Positions 1-8,554 of a stretch of 64,000 nt of DNA are shown here, one piece after another. Position 1 is the first letter of the stretch, and every line of letters begins with the position of its first letter. This stretch comes from Alistipes sp. GTDB taxonomy: Bacteria; Bacteroidota; Bacteroidia; Bacteroidales; Rikenellaceae. A program made the position numbers and the translations under genes. The DNA lies in the NCBI GenBank assembly GCA_017938765.1, contig JAGBAX010000003.1, positions 165,166-229,165 on the forward strand, in the 5' to 3' direction. A model generated the notes under the pieces. It searched no databases, was not told the origin of the DNA, and saw only the letters and a list, made by a program, of their open reading frames with translations.

Positions 1-2
1 CG

Positions 3-1034
3 CTACCTCTTGCTATTGCCTATGCGCAGTATATCCACTGCCGTAACCGACAGAATGGCGATAGCTGTGGTGTCTGCCCCGCTTGTCAGCAGATTGCCGC
101 CCTTGAGCACCCCGACCTGCACTTTGTCTACCCCGTAAATAAGCAGGGTAAGAAGAGTGGCGAGGTTGTTATCAGCACTGCCCGCGAGTTTACGGATAAG
201 TGGCGCGAGATTATCGCCTCTACGGGTGGCTACTTCACCCCTCAGCAGTGGTTTGACAGCCTCAATTTAGGCAAGACCCTCAAGGGTATGATAACGGCCA
301 AAGAGGCTGAGGAGATTATTCGCCGATTGGGCTTCAAGAGCTTTGAGAGCGAGTATAAGAGTATGATAATTTGGCTACCTGAGACGATGAACGAGGAGGC
401 GGCCAACAAACTGCTCAAGATTCTTGAGGAGCCTTGGGGTAAGACCATCTTTATCCTTGTCTCTGAACGCCCTGACCGCCTACTGAAGACCATCCTCTCC
501 CGCACGCAGGAGGTTACAGTACCACGCCTAACCACTGAGGAGCTACTGCCAATAGCCCTACAGAGTGAGAGTGATAGTGTTAAGGCGCAGAATATCGCCC
601 GCCTTGCTACTGGAGACATCATTGAGCTGCGTAGATTGCTCGGACAGAGCACGGACGAGGCTCGTGAGGAGAATTTCGGCCACTTCTGCACCGTTATGCG
701 CCTTAGCTACAACGACAAGCACCTTGAGTTGATGAACTGGGCAGATGAGGTTGCAGCGCTCTCTCGTGAGCGCCAGCGCGGTATGCTTACAGAGTTCAGC
801 CGCCTGCTGCGTGAGGCCTTTATGATTAACGCAGGCCTTAGCCAGATAAGCTACCTATGGGGCGAGGAGGCAGATTTTTGCAAGAAGTTTGCACCATTTA
901 TTGACGACAAGAATATAGAGCCTATCGTGGAGCAGATAGAGCAGGCAACACGAGAGATTAACCAGAATGGCAATCCGCGAATTGTCTTTACACACTTCGC
1001 CCTTGCAGTAAGTAAATATATCCGCAGGAGGTAG
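3..1034 (+). CDS. holB: DNA polymerase III delta' subunit, 5'-truncated
   Basis: Clamp-loader subunit that helps place the sliding clamp on primed DNA. The reading frame is open from base 3, so the start codon and the Walker A region lie outside the window. The first visible residues hold the Zn-binding module typical of delta' and gamma/tau (CRNRQNGDSCGVCPAC, bases ~39-89). Downstream are EEAANKLLKILEEP, which is the sensor/AAA+ segment of this family, and a SRTQEV stretch that fits the SRC-like motif with Cys replaced by Thr. About 344 codons are present. The stop is 3 nt before folK. A good Shine-Dalgarno-like AGGAGG (1026-1031) overlaps the end of the gene and could serve folK. Family assignment is confident; the missing N-terminus prevents a length comparison. 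Confidence 0.9.
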   Translation, partial: LPLAIAYAQYIHCRNRQNGDSCGVCPACQQIAALEHPDLHFVYPVNKQGKKSGEVVISTAREFTDKWREIIASTGGYFTPQQWFDSLNLGKTLKGMITAKEAEEIIRRLGFKSFESEYKSMIIWLPETMNEEAANKLLKILEEPWGKTIFILVSERPDRLLKTILSRTQEVTVPRLTTEELLPIALQSESDSVKAQNIARLATGDIIELRRLLGQSTDEAREENFGHFCTVMRLSYNDKHLELMNWADEVAALSRERQRGMLTEFSRLLREAFMINAGLSQISYLWGEEADFCKKFAPFIDDKNIEPIVEQIEQATREINQNGNPRIVFTHFALAVSKYIRRR

Positions 1035-1037
1035 GCT

Positions 1038-1520
1038 ATGAGGAGTGTTGTCGTTCTTGGAGGTGGTAATGTTGGGGATGTCACTCAGACCCTTAACCGC
1101 GCAGAGAGGATTATTGCCGAGCGCATTGGAGAGATTATCTCCCGCTCAACAGACCATACCTCTGAGGCGTGGGGCTTTGAGAGTAGCTCTCTCTTTACCA
1201 ACCGCGCGTGGGTTGTTCAGACGACAAAAGAGCCTATGGAGGTAATGGATAGTCTGCTTGATATAGAGGCTCAGTGTGGCCGTGACCGCAAGGGCGAGTA
1301 CCGCAGTAAAGTGCTTGGAGGAGAAAGCTACGCCAACCGCGTGGTAGACCTTGACATACTGCTCTATGGAAGCGAGCTTGTAGTGACCCCGCACCTGCAA
1401 ATTCCGCATCCGATGCTCCTTGAGCGCGACTTTGCACTGCAGCCAATGGCAGAGGCTATGGGGATAAGCGTTGAGCAGGCGGTAGAATTAGTGACTAAAA
1501 TTGTGAAAGATGAGATATAA
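1038..1520 (+). CDS. folK: 2-amino-4-hydroxy-6-hydroxymethyldihydropteridine pyrophosphokinase (HPPK)
   Basis: Transfers pyrophosphate from ATP to 6-hydroxymethyl-7,8-dihydropterin in folate synthesis; cytosolic. The 160-aa product has the normal HPPK length. Family motifs are visible in order: LGGGNVGD at residues 7-14 (usual LGGNxGD), the ANRVVDLDILLYG block around 102-114 with the two Mg-binding Asp residues, and IPHPMLLERDFALQPMAE at ~124-141. The ATG at 1038 is preceded by AGGAGG. The 3' end overlaps the next lipoprotein gene by 11 nt in another frame, so the two are probably co-transcribed with holB. Confidence 0.93.
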   Translation: MRSVVVLGGGNVGDVTQTLNRAERIIAERIGEIISRSTDHTSEAWGFESSSLFTNRAWVVQTTKEPMEVMDSLLDIEAQCGRDRKGEYRSKVLGGESYANRVVDLDILLYGSELVVTPHLQIPHPMLLERDFALQPMAEAMGISVEQAVELVTKIVKDEI

Positions 1521-2064
1521 AGTGATAGTACTATGCTGCGTGGCACTCACTGCTGTGGGGTGCTTCAAGAGCGTTACAAAGGATACAAACCTTGTTATCA
1601 AGACCCTTGTGCAACAGACCTCTGGCGCAGGAAACACCCTTGCTACAGATACCTACTCCTATGCCTACTATACGGGTACGGACAAGTGGATGGTGGCAAG
1701 CTATGAGGATGCTGTGGCGAGGATAGTTACCGACTCACTGGGCGTAGAGCGCAAAACAGTTCCCGATGTGGAGTCTGAGGTCTTGGAGCGCACTGATGAT
1801 ACGAACTACTACGTCAGCCTGCCGCTAAACCAGTCGCCTGCCCTTGTGGTGCTTGTTGCGCCGAGCATCAGAATGTACGCCACAACCTTCAAGTACCTCA
1901 ACGTTGAAAACCTATACGAGACATACATAACCCTACTGCTCCACCCTTGGAAAAAAGCCCCCTATACCGAGGGCAGCGAGAAGAAGGGCGGTGTGTGGAC
2001 CATAGTTCCACCCGCGCCAGAGCAGACAGAGAGTGATAACACCGCAACAGATACTGTAGAATGA
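1510..2064 (+). CDS. Putative lipoprotein, function unknown
   Basis: A 184-aa protein with a short signal peptide (MRYKVIVLCCVALTAVGC) and a lipobox Cys at residue 18, so it is probably anchored in the inner or outer membrane. The mature part is Thr/Asp/Tyr rich and shows no catalytic motif that I recognise. The C-terminus is acidic (EQTESDNTATDTVE). The start overlaps folK by 11 nt, and the TGA overlaps the next ATG (ATGA at 2061-2064). This suggests translational coupling with the large Ig-like lipoprotein downstream and a related role in the envelope. No better assignment can be made from sequence alone. Confidence 0.75.
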   Translation: MRYKVIVLCCVALTAVGCFKSVTKDTNLVIKTLVQQTSGAGNTLATDTYSYAYYTGTDKWMVASYEDAVARIVTDSLGVERKTVPDVESEVLERTDDTNYYVSLPLNQSPALVVLVAPSIRMYATTFKYLNVENLYETYITLLLHPWKKAPYTEGSEKKGGVWTIVPPAPEQTESDNTATDTVE

Positions 2065-4139
2065 AAAATAGCACGCTGATACTCAAAGTGGCCGTGACGC
2101 TCCTCTTCCTTGGTGCGTTTCTGACTCGCTGTGCCAACATTATGAGCCCTGAGGGTGGCCCAAAGGATACTCTGCCACCTGTCATTGTAAACCTTACCCC
2201 AAATAACTTCGCCACTAACTTTAAGGAGAAGAAGATATACATTGAGTTCAACGAGTACGTGCAGATAAAGGACCAGAACAAGGAGATGTTCACCTCTCCA
2301 CAGATGAAGAAGATGCCCCTTATCTCTACTCGTGGCAAGGGCATTGTCATCACTATCCGCGACACACTCAAGGAGAATACCACCTACGCCATTGACCTTG
2401 GTAGCGCCATTCGTGATAATAACGAGGGTAACCCAATCAATGCAATGCGCTATGTCTTCTCTACGGGCGATACGGTAGACTCGCTGATGTGCTCTGGATA
2501 TACGGCCGACTCTTATAAGGCGGACTCCGTTAGCCGAACATTCCTCTGGTTTTATATCGCAGACTCTCTGCCCGATACACCAGACTACGACTCTACAATC
2601 TTTAACCGCAAACCCGATGTTATTGCCCGCGCGCAGAACAACGGAATCTTCATTGCGCAGAACCTTAAGCCAGTAGCCTACCGCATCTACGCCTTCGGAG
2701 ATAAGAACGACAACCAGATGTATGAGCCAGGCACAGACCTTGTGGGTATCCTTGATACGCTCTATAACCCCGCCACAATGCCACCATTTGCTGTTTGGTT
2801 TGACTCTCTGCGCCACTATCCATCTGCCGACCCGCAGCTCTACTTCCGTATGTTTACCGACAAGGCATTCAAGGGCCAGCGCCTTGTGGAGGCTATGCGC
2901 CCCGACTGCAAGCAGATAACCCTCTACTTCAACACCGCCCTGCCTATCATTGACTCTATCCGATTGGACTCAATCCCTTCTGATAAGATACTCTTTGACC
3001 CTCGCACAAAGGGCAAGGATACCCTTAACCTATGGCTCAATGTCCCTGCCGAGAGCCTCCCAGACACCATCAAGGGAACTATCACCTACCACAAGCACGA
3101 CTCTATCCGCCAGCTTGTGCCGACAACAGAGCCACTCAAACTTGCTTGGAAACTCGTAGAGAGTAAGGAGGAGCAGAAGGAGCGCGAGAAGGAGGAGCGC
3201 GAGCGCAAGAAGGCCGAGGAGGAGGGTCGCGAGTATACCCCACCGAAGAAGCCAAACCCATTCAAGTTCAAGTGTAGCGCCTCGGCAGAGATAAACCCAG
3301 AGAAGGGCTTTGACATTACTATTGACTACCCTCTTGTAGCCTTTGACTCTACAGCCGTAAAGCTCTACAAACTCTCTGGCGACGAGAAAAATCCTACCGA
3401 GACAGAGATAGAGAAGAGCTTTGTTCAAGACACTATGCACATCGGCCGCTATGCTGTTCGTGCCAAGTGGGAGAAGAAGACCAAGTACCGCTTCTACATC
3501 CCTAAGGATGCTATGACAGATGTTATGGGCTATAAGAACGACTCTATCAGCCAGAGCTTTGCCACCTACGACCCTGAGAAGTACTCAAAGATAGTTCTTA
3601 CAGTCAAGGGTCAGGGCGATAAGCAGTATATCATCCAGCAGACCGACTCTTCGGGCAAGACCCAGCAGGAGCTGAAGGGTGTCAAGACGGGTAAGCATAC
3701 TATCAACTATGTCAGCCCAGGTGAGATTCGCATTCGCGTTATTGAGGATACAAATGGCAATGGAGTGTGGGACGCAGGCGATGTAGTTGCCCGCCTACAG
3801 CCAGAGCGCGCCGAGATGTACATTAACGACACGGGCGAGGATGTTTTTGCCACGAAGGCCAACTGGGATATCGAGATAGATATCGACATGAGCAAGGTAT
3901 TCAAGCCGATGACTATGGAGAACCTTATCAAGATGCTTGAGGATAAGGAGGCTTCACGCCTCAAGAAGCTCTACGAGGAGTGGCAGAAGAAGCAACTTGA
4001 GAACCCACAGGGCAACAACAACCAGAACAACTCCGGCATGGGAGGTATGGGCGGTATGATGGGCGGCATGGGCGGCATGATGGGAGGCCTTGGAGGTCTT
4101 ACTGGCAGCGGCTCAGGCAGCACAGGTAGATTATTCTAA
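2061..4139 (+). CDS. Large lipoprotein with N-terminal bacterial Ig-like (Big_5/SbsA-type) domain and Gly/Met-rich tail
   Basis: A 692-aa exported lipoprotein: hydrophobic leader, then FLTRCANIMSPEGGPKDTLPP with Cys at residue 22-23. The segment after it (PPVIVNLTPNN...FNEYVQIKD) matches the start of the bacterial Ig-like Big_5 fold that is common in Bacteroidetes lipoproteins of this length. Residues ~370-400 form a highly charged helix (KEEQKEREKEERERKKAEEE) predicted to be a long helix or coiled coil. A segment near residues 580-600 (RVIEDTNGNGVWDAGDV) looks like a Ca-binding repeat (DTNGNGVWD). The last ~35 residues are a GGM/GGL repeat and then a GSGS tail. Role unknown; probably a surface or periplasmic scaffold. 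It starts by ATGA overlap with the preceding lipoprotein. Confidence 0.8.
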   Translation: MKNSTLILKVAVTLLFLGAFLTRCANIMSPEGGPKDTLPPVIVNLTPNNFATNFKEKKIYIEFNEYVQIKDQNKEMFTSPQMKKMPLISTRGKGIVITIRDTLKENTTYAIDLGSAIRDNNEGNPINAMRYVFSTGDTVDSLMCSGYTADSYKADSVSRTFLWFYIADSLPDTPDYDSTIFNRKPDVIARAQNNGIFIAQNLKPVAYRIYAFGDKNDNQMYEPGTDLVGILDTLYNPATMPPFAVWFDSLRHYPSADPQLYFRMFTDKAFKGQRLVEAMRPDCKQITLYFNTALPIIDSIRLDSIPSDKILFDPRTKGKDTLNLWLNVPAESLPDTIKGTITYHKHDSIRQLVPTTEPLKLAWKLVESKEEQKEREKEERERKKAEEEGREYTPPKKPNPFKFKCSASAEINPEKGFDITIDYPLVAFDSTAVKLYKLSGDEKNPTETEIEKSFVQDTMHIGRYAVRAKWEKKTKYRFYIPKDAMTDVMGYKNDSISQSFATYDPEKYSKIVLTVKGQGDKQYIIQQTDSSGKTQQELKGVKTGKHTINYVSPGEIRIRVIEDTNGNGVWDAGDVVARLQPERAEMYINDTGEDVFATKANWDIEIDIDMSKVFKPMTMENLIKMLEDKEASRLKKLYEEWQKKQLENPQGNNNQNNSGMGGMGGMMGGMGGMMGGLGGLTGSGSGSTGRLF

Positions 4140-4159
4140 ACTATTGTCTAAAATTGACT

Positions 4160-4981
4160 ATGAAGCGATTACTAACAATACTAATGCTTATTGCAGCGAC
4201 ACTCTGTGGTCAAAAAGCCTCAGCGCAGCACGTTATTGCTGTTACTGGTGGAGCGGGTATGGCGACCAGTAGACTATACCCTGCGCAGGAGACTCGCCCA
4301 ATCTGGGGTGTTGGTCAGGCAGGAGTTTCGTGGCGATACTACTCATTGCCACGCTTTGTGGGCGGCTTTGGTATAGACCTTGACTGGATGCAGCGCGGAT
4401 TTTCCTATGCCCCTTATGCCTCTATTTACGAGGATAAGAAGGATTATAAGTACTACCGCCGCAATGTCAATACGCTGATGATGCCTATCGTTTGGCAGCC
4501 ACACTTCTACCTGTTCAAGAACCACTTGAGGGTCTACCTTGAGGCTGCTGTGACCTTCTCCTACAACTTCGCCTCAACATTTGAGAACCGCGAGCCATAC
4601 ACCTTTGGAGGCACTGCGGCGGGCGATGTAATGAAGGACAAGTACGATATGCGCCCTGAGCGCGACAACCGCTTCGGCTTTGGACTTGCTGGCGGTGGAG
4701 GTATAGACATTATTGTCGGCCAGATGGAGTTTGGTCTCCGCGCACGATATGACTTCGGATACTCGGACATCCTTAAAAACCGCAACAAATACTACGACAA
4801 CGGCCTTGACCAGAAGAACAAACCGGGCGAAAACCCATTCTGGTATACTCCTCTGCGCTCGCCGTTAGACAATCTGATGATTAGCCTTCGCATCGGTTGG
4901 CGATTTAACAAGAAGGGCTTTGATGAGTGGTTCTACAAGCCACCAAAAAGGGATAAAGAGGTAATAAAATTTGCACTATAA
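4160..4981 (+). CDS. Outer-membrane beta-barrel protein, PorT-like
   Basis: A 273-aa protein with a clear signal peptide (MKRLLTILMLIAATLCGQKASA, then QHVIA). The rest consists of alternating aromatic/hydrophobic strands separated by charged turns (for example GVSWRYYSLPRFVGGFGIDLDW and GQMEFGLRARYDFGY), as in the PorT/OmpW-like barrels of Bacteroidetes. I place the start at ATG 4160; an in-frame TTG at 4154 is less likely because the signal peptide begins at the ATG. The stop overlaps the rbfA start (TAATG). PorT proper belongs to the type IX secretion system, and no other T9SS gene is nearby, so only PorT-like is claimed. Confidence 0.75.
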   Translation: MKRLLTILMLIAATLCGQKASAQHVIAVTGGAGMATSRLYPAQETRPIWGVGQAGVSWRYYSLPRFVGGFGIDLDWMQRGFSYAPYASIYEDKKDYKYYRRNVNTLMMPIVWQPHFYLFKNHLRVYLEAAVTFSYNFASTFENREPYTFGGTAAGDVMKDKYDMRPERDNRFGFGLAGGGGIDIIVGQMEFGLRARYDFGYSDILKNRNKYYDNGLDQKNKPGENPFWYTPLRSPLDNLMISLRIGWRFNKKGFDEWFYKPPKRDKEVIKFAL

Positions 4982-5325
4982 TGGAGAGTACAAACACAAG
5001 GCAACAGAAGATTGCCAAACAGATTCAGAAAGATGTTGCTGGCATTATCCAGCGCGAATACTCAGCCGCCCTGCGCGGGACACTGGTTACGGTAACCACC
5101 GTGCGCGTATCGGTAGACCTTGCATACGCCAAGATATATGTGAGTGTCTTCCCCTTTGACCGCGCCGAGGCTACCCTTGCACTGCTTACCGAGCAGAATC
5201 GCGCCATTCGCGGTCTGTTAGGCAACCTTATGCGCAATCAGGTGAAGTCAATCCCAGAGCTTCAGTTCTTTATTGACGACTCATTGGAGTATATTGAGAA
5301 TATAGACAACCTGCTCAACAAGTAG
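4981..5325 (+). CDS. rbfA: Ribosome-binding factor A
   Basis: A 114-aa protein needed for 16S rRNA 5'-end maturation and 30S assembly; cytosolic. It has the family's small KH-like layout: an N-terminal helix (TRQQKIAKQIQKDVAGIIQRE), strands with TVTTVRVSVDLAYAKIYVSVFP, and the C-terminal IPELQFFIDDSLEYIENIDNLL (LxFxxDxSxe..i). The length agrees with other RbfA proteins. The ATG overlaps the TAA of the barrel gene by one base, and the next gene begins 3 nt after the stop, so it sits inside an envelope-gene operon. Confidence 0.92.
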   Translation: MESTNTRQQKIAKQIQKDVAGIIQREYSAALRGTLVTVTTVRVSVDLAYAKIYVSVFPFDRAEATLALLTEQNRAIRGLLGNLMRNQVKSIPELQFFIDDSLEYIENIDNLLNK

Positions 5326-5328
5326 TCT

Positions 5329-6504
5329 ATGCAGTGGTTTTTTGCCCGTAGATACCTGCTCTCTCGCTCGTCACACTCGGTGATAAACATCATCGCGAGC
5401 GTGAGCCTTATCTCTGTGGCAATACCCGTTGCAGCAATGGTTATCCTGCTCTCGGTCTTCAATGGCTTTGAGATTCTGGTAAAGGGGATGTACGCCCAGA
5501 GCGATGCAGATATAGAGATTCTCGGTGTTGGTACTCCTTCAGAGGAGTTACGCAGTAAAGTCCTTGATACAGAGGGGGTTAAAGCGGCTACTTATATAGT
5601 TGACGGTCAGGCACTTGCCGCATCAGAGACCCGCCAGACGGCAGTTCAAGTTCGCGGAGCTGATAGCCTCTACTACGAGGTCTTTCCCGTAGACCTTCGC
5701 TCTGTGCAGGGTAGTGTAGCCCTTACTCACGGCGAGATTAACAATGCGCTGATGACAAGCGATATCTCGCAACTGCTTGGTATATACACCGTTGTCTCCT
5801 CTCGCATAACCCTCTACTCACTCGGTGGTGGAGATATCGGCTCACTGCTTCCCATTAGGGGTATGCGCCAGACAAGGGTACATGCAGGGGGCATTATCCG
5901 CGCAAATCAACAGCACAAGAGCACTATTGTGGTGCCTATGCGCGCTGCAAGCGAGATTTTTGATACCAGCACAGCCAAACTCTGCCTGCGCACAGACCAG
6001 AGTGCCGAGCGCGTTAAGGCTCGCCTACAGCAGACTCTGGGGGATGATGTAACCATAAAGACGCGCGAAGAGAAAAACTCTCTTTTCTACCAGATTATGA
6101 AGTACGAGAAGTGGGCTGTATTCCTTGTAGCACTGCTCGTTCTTGTAATCGCTTCACTATCAATCATCGGCACAGTGATTATGCTGATTGTTGAGAAGCG
6201 CGACCAGCAACTTACACTTCGCGCTATGGGCGCAGATAGCCGCTTTATCCGAGGGATATTTGTCCGCGAGGGGTTGCTCATCTCTGGCATTGGTGGAGGC
6301 ATAGGAGTGCTTATAGGCGTTGTTGTGGTGCTTGTTCAGCAGTGGTTTGGGGTTATCGCTCTGCCTTCGGCTGGTTTTATTGTTGAGAGTTACCCCGTAC
6401 AATTAGAGATAACTGACCTAATACTGATATTGATAACCTTTGTCGCCATTGCGTGGTCTGTCTCGCAAATTGCGGCTAACACTATGATAAAGAGGAAGAT
6501 ATGA
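5329..6504 (+). CDS. ABC transporter permease, LolC/LolE (FtsX) family
   Basis: A 391-aa inner-membrane permease with the MacB/FtsX topology: one TM near residues 18-45 (INIIASVSLISVAIPVAAMVILLSVFNGFE), a ~200-residue periplasmic domain, then three C-terminal TMs (~255-285, ~305-335, ~355-380). The VxxFNGFE motif just after TM1 and QQLTLRAMGADSRFIRGIFVREGL (coupling helix for the ATPase) are typical of LolC/LolE. It probably extracts lipoproteins from the inner membrane. The ATPase LolD partner is not in this window. It overlaps the next gene by ATGA and fits the lipoprotein-rich context. Confidence 0.85.
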   Translation: MQWFFARRYLLSRSSHSVINIIASVSLISVAIPVAAMVILLSVFNGFEILVKGMYAQSDADIEILGVGTPSEELRSKVLDTEGVKAATYIVDGQALAASETRQTAVQVRGADSLYYEVFPVDLRSVQGSVALTHGEINNALMTSDISQLLGIYTVVSSRITLYSLGGGDIGSLLPIRGMRQTRVHAGGIIRANQQHKSTIVVPMRAASEIFDTSTAKLCLRTDQSAERVKARLQQTLGDDVTIKTREEKNSLFYQIMKYEKWAVFLVALLVLVIASLSIIGTVIMLIVEKRDQQLTLRAMGADSRFIRGIFVREGLLISGIGGGIGVLIGVVVVLVQQWFGVIALPSAGFIVESYPVQLEITDLILILITFVAIAWSVSQIAANTMIKRKI

Positions 6505-7382
6505 AACGACTGATATATACCCTTCTTGCCCTATTATGCTTTATGGGCTGCCAAGGCCGAAAGGAGATTGACGACAAGACCCTTGCGATGATTTTCCGCG
6601 ATGCCTACATCACCAACGCATACCTTGGTGTCAACTACCTCAATATAGACTCTATCCAGATTTATGAGCCTATACTGGGTAAGTACGGCTACACGGCTGA
6701 GGACCTTAGATATACCATCGGAAACTTCTCTCGCCGCAAGAGCGCCCAGCTTGGTCGTGTGCTTAAAGATGCTGAAAATCAGATTACAGAGGTCGCTACC
6801 GACTATGAGAAGCGCGTAGTTGTGCTTGACACAATCAAAAATGTCGCTATCCGCACCTTCAAGCGTACTATACACCGCGACTCGCTTATAGAGATTAAAA
6901 AGAGGGCGGATACAACAAAACTTCAGCTTGTCGTAGAGCCACTACAGCCTGGAACATACTCTCTGCGCTATAAGTACATCTACGATAAAAAGGAGGATAC
7001 AAAAAAGCGCAAGAAGAGGAGAAACACAACTGATGAGATATCATATCGTGGAGCGCTATATGTTGAGACCTATGGCGGTAGCCACCGCAACAACTACTCC
7101 TATAATCTTCGTCCAGAGGAGAGTATCCGCCGAACTATTATCACTGACACGGCAGCGCACAAGCTTGTCATAACCTTCGCCAAGCCATCTGATGCTCGCC
7201 ACAAGATGGGTAAAATTGACCTTACAGTCCGCGACCTTGAGATTATCTACACCCCAAGTGAGGAGCTGGCTGTAGACTCACTGTTCCGTAAGTATGTAGA
7301 CATTAAAATATTTGACGATGCCTTCTTCATCACTCCGACAGATAGCCTCTCACTACCTGCTGACACCACAAGGGTTTTATAG
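6501..7382 (+). CDS. DUF4296-domain lipoprotein
   Basis: A 293-aa exported lipoprotein (MKRLIYTLLALLCFMGC, Cys17). The segment DDKTLAMIFRDAYITNAYLGVNY...ILGKYGYTAEDLRYTIGNFSRRKSAQLGRVLKDAE is the DUF4296 pattern of Bacteroidetes: a short helical domain with mI.D.yi.nA and a kYgyt..df..ti.yy motif. The C-terminal half is basic in the middle (KKEDTKKRKKRRN) and beta-rich after it. Function unknown. It overlaps the permease upstream by 4 nt. Its last 65 nt also encode the start of the amidohydrolase in another frame. Confidence 0.82.
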   Translation: MKRLIYTLLALLCFMGCQGRKEIDDKTLAMIFRDAYITNAYLGVNYLNIDSIQIYEPILGKYGYTAEDLRYTIGNFSRRKSAQLGRVLKDAENQITEVATDYEKRVVVLDTIKNVAIRTFKRTIHRDSLIEIKKRADTTKLQLVVEPLQPGTYSLRYKYIYDKKEDTKKRKKRRNTTDEISYRGALYVETYGGSHRNNYSYNLRPEESIRRTIITDTAAHKLVITFAKPSDARHKMGKIDLTVRDLEIIYTPSEELAVDSLFRKYVDIKIFDDAFFITPTDSLSLPADTTRVL

Positions 7383-8442
7383 CCAACCACTGATAACTAT
7401 TGACTGTGCAAGTGGGGATATTGTCCGCCTTGAACACTACTCGGACAATTTAGACTCTCTTGCAGGTGTTGAGTTCTACTCTGGCATCCTCTGTAGGGGA
7501 TTTGTTAATGCACACTGCCACAGCGAGTTATCATACCTTAAGGATGCTATTGCTGAGGGGTGCGGATATAGCGGTTTTGCTGGGGCAATGGCTCGCGTAA
7601 GAGAGCGTTTTACAGCAGAAGAGAGACTCTCTGCGCTCCAGACTGCCGACCGTGATATGTGGATGGAAGGGGTAGATTTTTGCGCCGATATTGTCAATGA
7701 CAACAGCTCCTTTGCCGTTAAGGAGAAGAGCCAGATTTACTACCGCTCCTTTGCCGAGGTTTTCGGCCTTAAACAGAGCAATCTTGACCGCTGCCGCGAC
7801 CTTGTAACCTCATACCCAAATACCACGCTTTCGCCCCACTCAACCTACTCCGTTCAGCAGTCCGACTTTGAGGCTGTGTGTAGTAGCCATCCTGACCTTA
7901 TGACTATCCACTTCAAGGAGTCAGAGGGCGAGCAGCAACTATTTGATAATCAAGGTGCTTTGGCAGAGTGGTATAGAGCCGTAGGCTTTGAGTGTGACTT
8001 TCTTGACTACCGCTCTCCAGCCGAGCGAATTGTAAGGACAATTCCCGCCTGTCAGAGTGTAATGTTTGTCCACAACTGCCACCTTACACAAGCAGATATT
8101 GACACCATTATGAGCCATTTCACAGCACCCGTATACTGGGTGCTCTGTCCCCGCTCAAATAGCTATATCAGCGGAGCCAAAACTGCTGTCCACAAACTGC
8201 TTATGGCAAACAATCTTAATATACTTATCGGCACAGACTCGCTTGCCTCAAACAGCAGTCTGTCTATTATTGAAGAGCTGAAATGTTTTGCCGATGTTCC
8301 GCTTCAAACTCTGCTTGGTTGGGCAACAACAAATGGCTATAAAGCCCTTAATTGCAGCCCTCGCGGATGGGTAAACATTGACGGCGTTGATTTACAGACG
8401 ATGACCATCACAGAGCAGGCAACTGCCAAAAGGGTGCTCTGA
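7318..8442 (+). CDS. Amidohydrolase-superfamily deaminase/hydrolase (SsnA/aminofutalosine-deaminase-like)
   Basis: A 374-aa cytosolic metal-dependent hydrolase. Metal ligands are seen at NAHCHSEL (HxH, residues ~64-66), in MTIHFKESE (His ~200), in FVHNCHL (His ~246) and at IGTDSLASN (Asp ~304), the usual order for the chlorohydrolase/deaminase branch. The product most often assigned to this branch in Bacteroidales is a deaminase of a purine-like or guanine-type substrate; the exact substrate cannot be read from sequence. I chose ATG 7318 because residues 8-32 (RQIASHYLLTPQGFYSQPLITID) give the N-terminal beta sandwich expected. This makes a 65-nt overlap with the upstream gene. An in-frame TTG at 7312 is an alternative. 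Confidence 0.78.
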   Translation: MPSSSLRQIASHYLLTPQGFYSQPLITIDCASGDIVRLEHYSDNLDSLAGVEFYSGILCRGFVNAHCHSELSYLKDAIAEGCGYSGFAGAMARVRERFTAEERLSALQTADRDMWMEGVDFCADIVNDNSSFAVKEKSQIYYRSFAEVFGLKQSNLDRCRDLVTSYPNTTLSPHSTYSVQQSDFEAVCSSHPDLMTIHFKESEGEQQLFDNQGALAEWYRAVGFECDFLDYRSPAERIVRTIPACQSVMFVHNCHLTQADIDTIMSHFTAPVYWVLCPRSNSYISGAKTAVHKLLMANNLNILIGTDSLASNSSLSIIEELKCFADVPLQTLLGWATTNGYKALNCSPRGWVNIDGVDLQTMTITEQATAKRVL

Positions 8443-8508
8443 AAGAGCAAAAAGTAATATTCACGCAATATTTTTCAGAGAAAATAGTTAATATTCAAAA
8501 ATAAAGAG

Positions 8509-8516
8509 TATCTTTG
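8509..8516 (+). promoter_or_regulatory. -7 promoter element (TATCTTTG)
   Basis: TATCTTTG matches the Bacteroidetes -7 consensus TAnnTTTG and lies 38 nt before the lipoprotein start at 8555. The AT-rich leader (TTTTAATTAAAATTATAACAG) between them is typical of strong Bacteroidetes expression signals. No clean TTTG is found 19-21 bp upstream; GTTA/TTAA at 8487-8491 is the best candidate. Confidence 0.6.
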
Positions 8517-8554
8517 TGAACAGAATAACTTTTAATTAAAATTATAACAGAACT

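Noticed and set aside
1962-2816. 284-codon minus-strand open frame
   Set aside because: It lies opposite the Ig-like lipoprotein gene, has no motif, and follows the codon bias of the sense gene.
4160-4981. PorT as evidence for a type IX secretion locus
   Set aside because: No other T9SS gene is in the window, and the similarity is only to the general barrel family.
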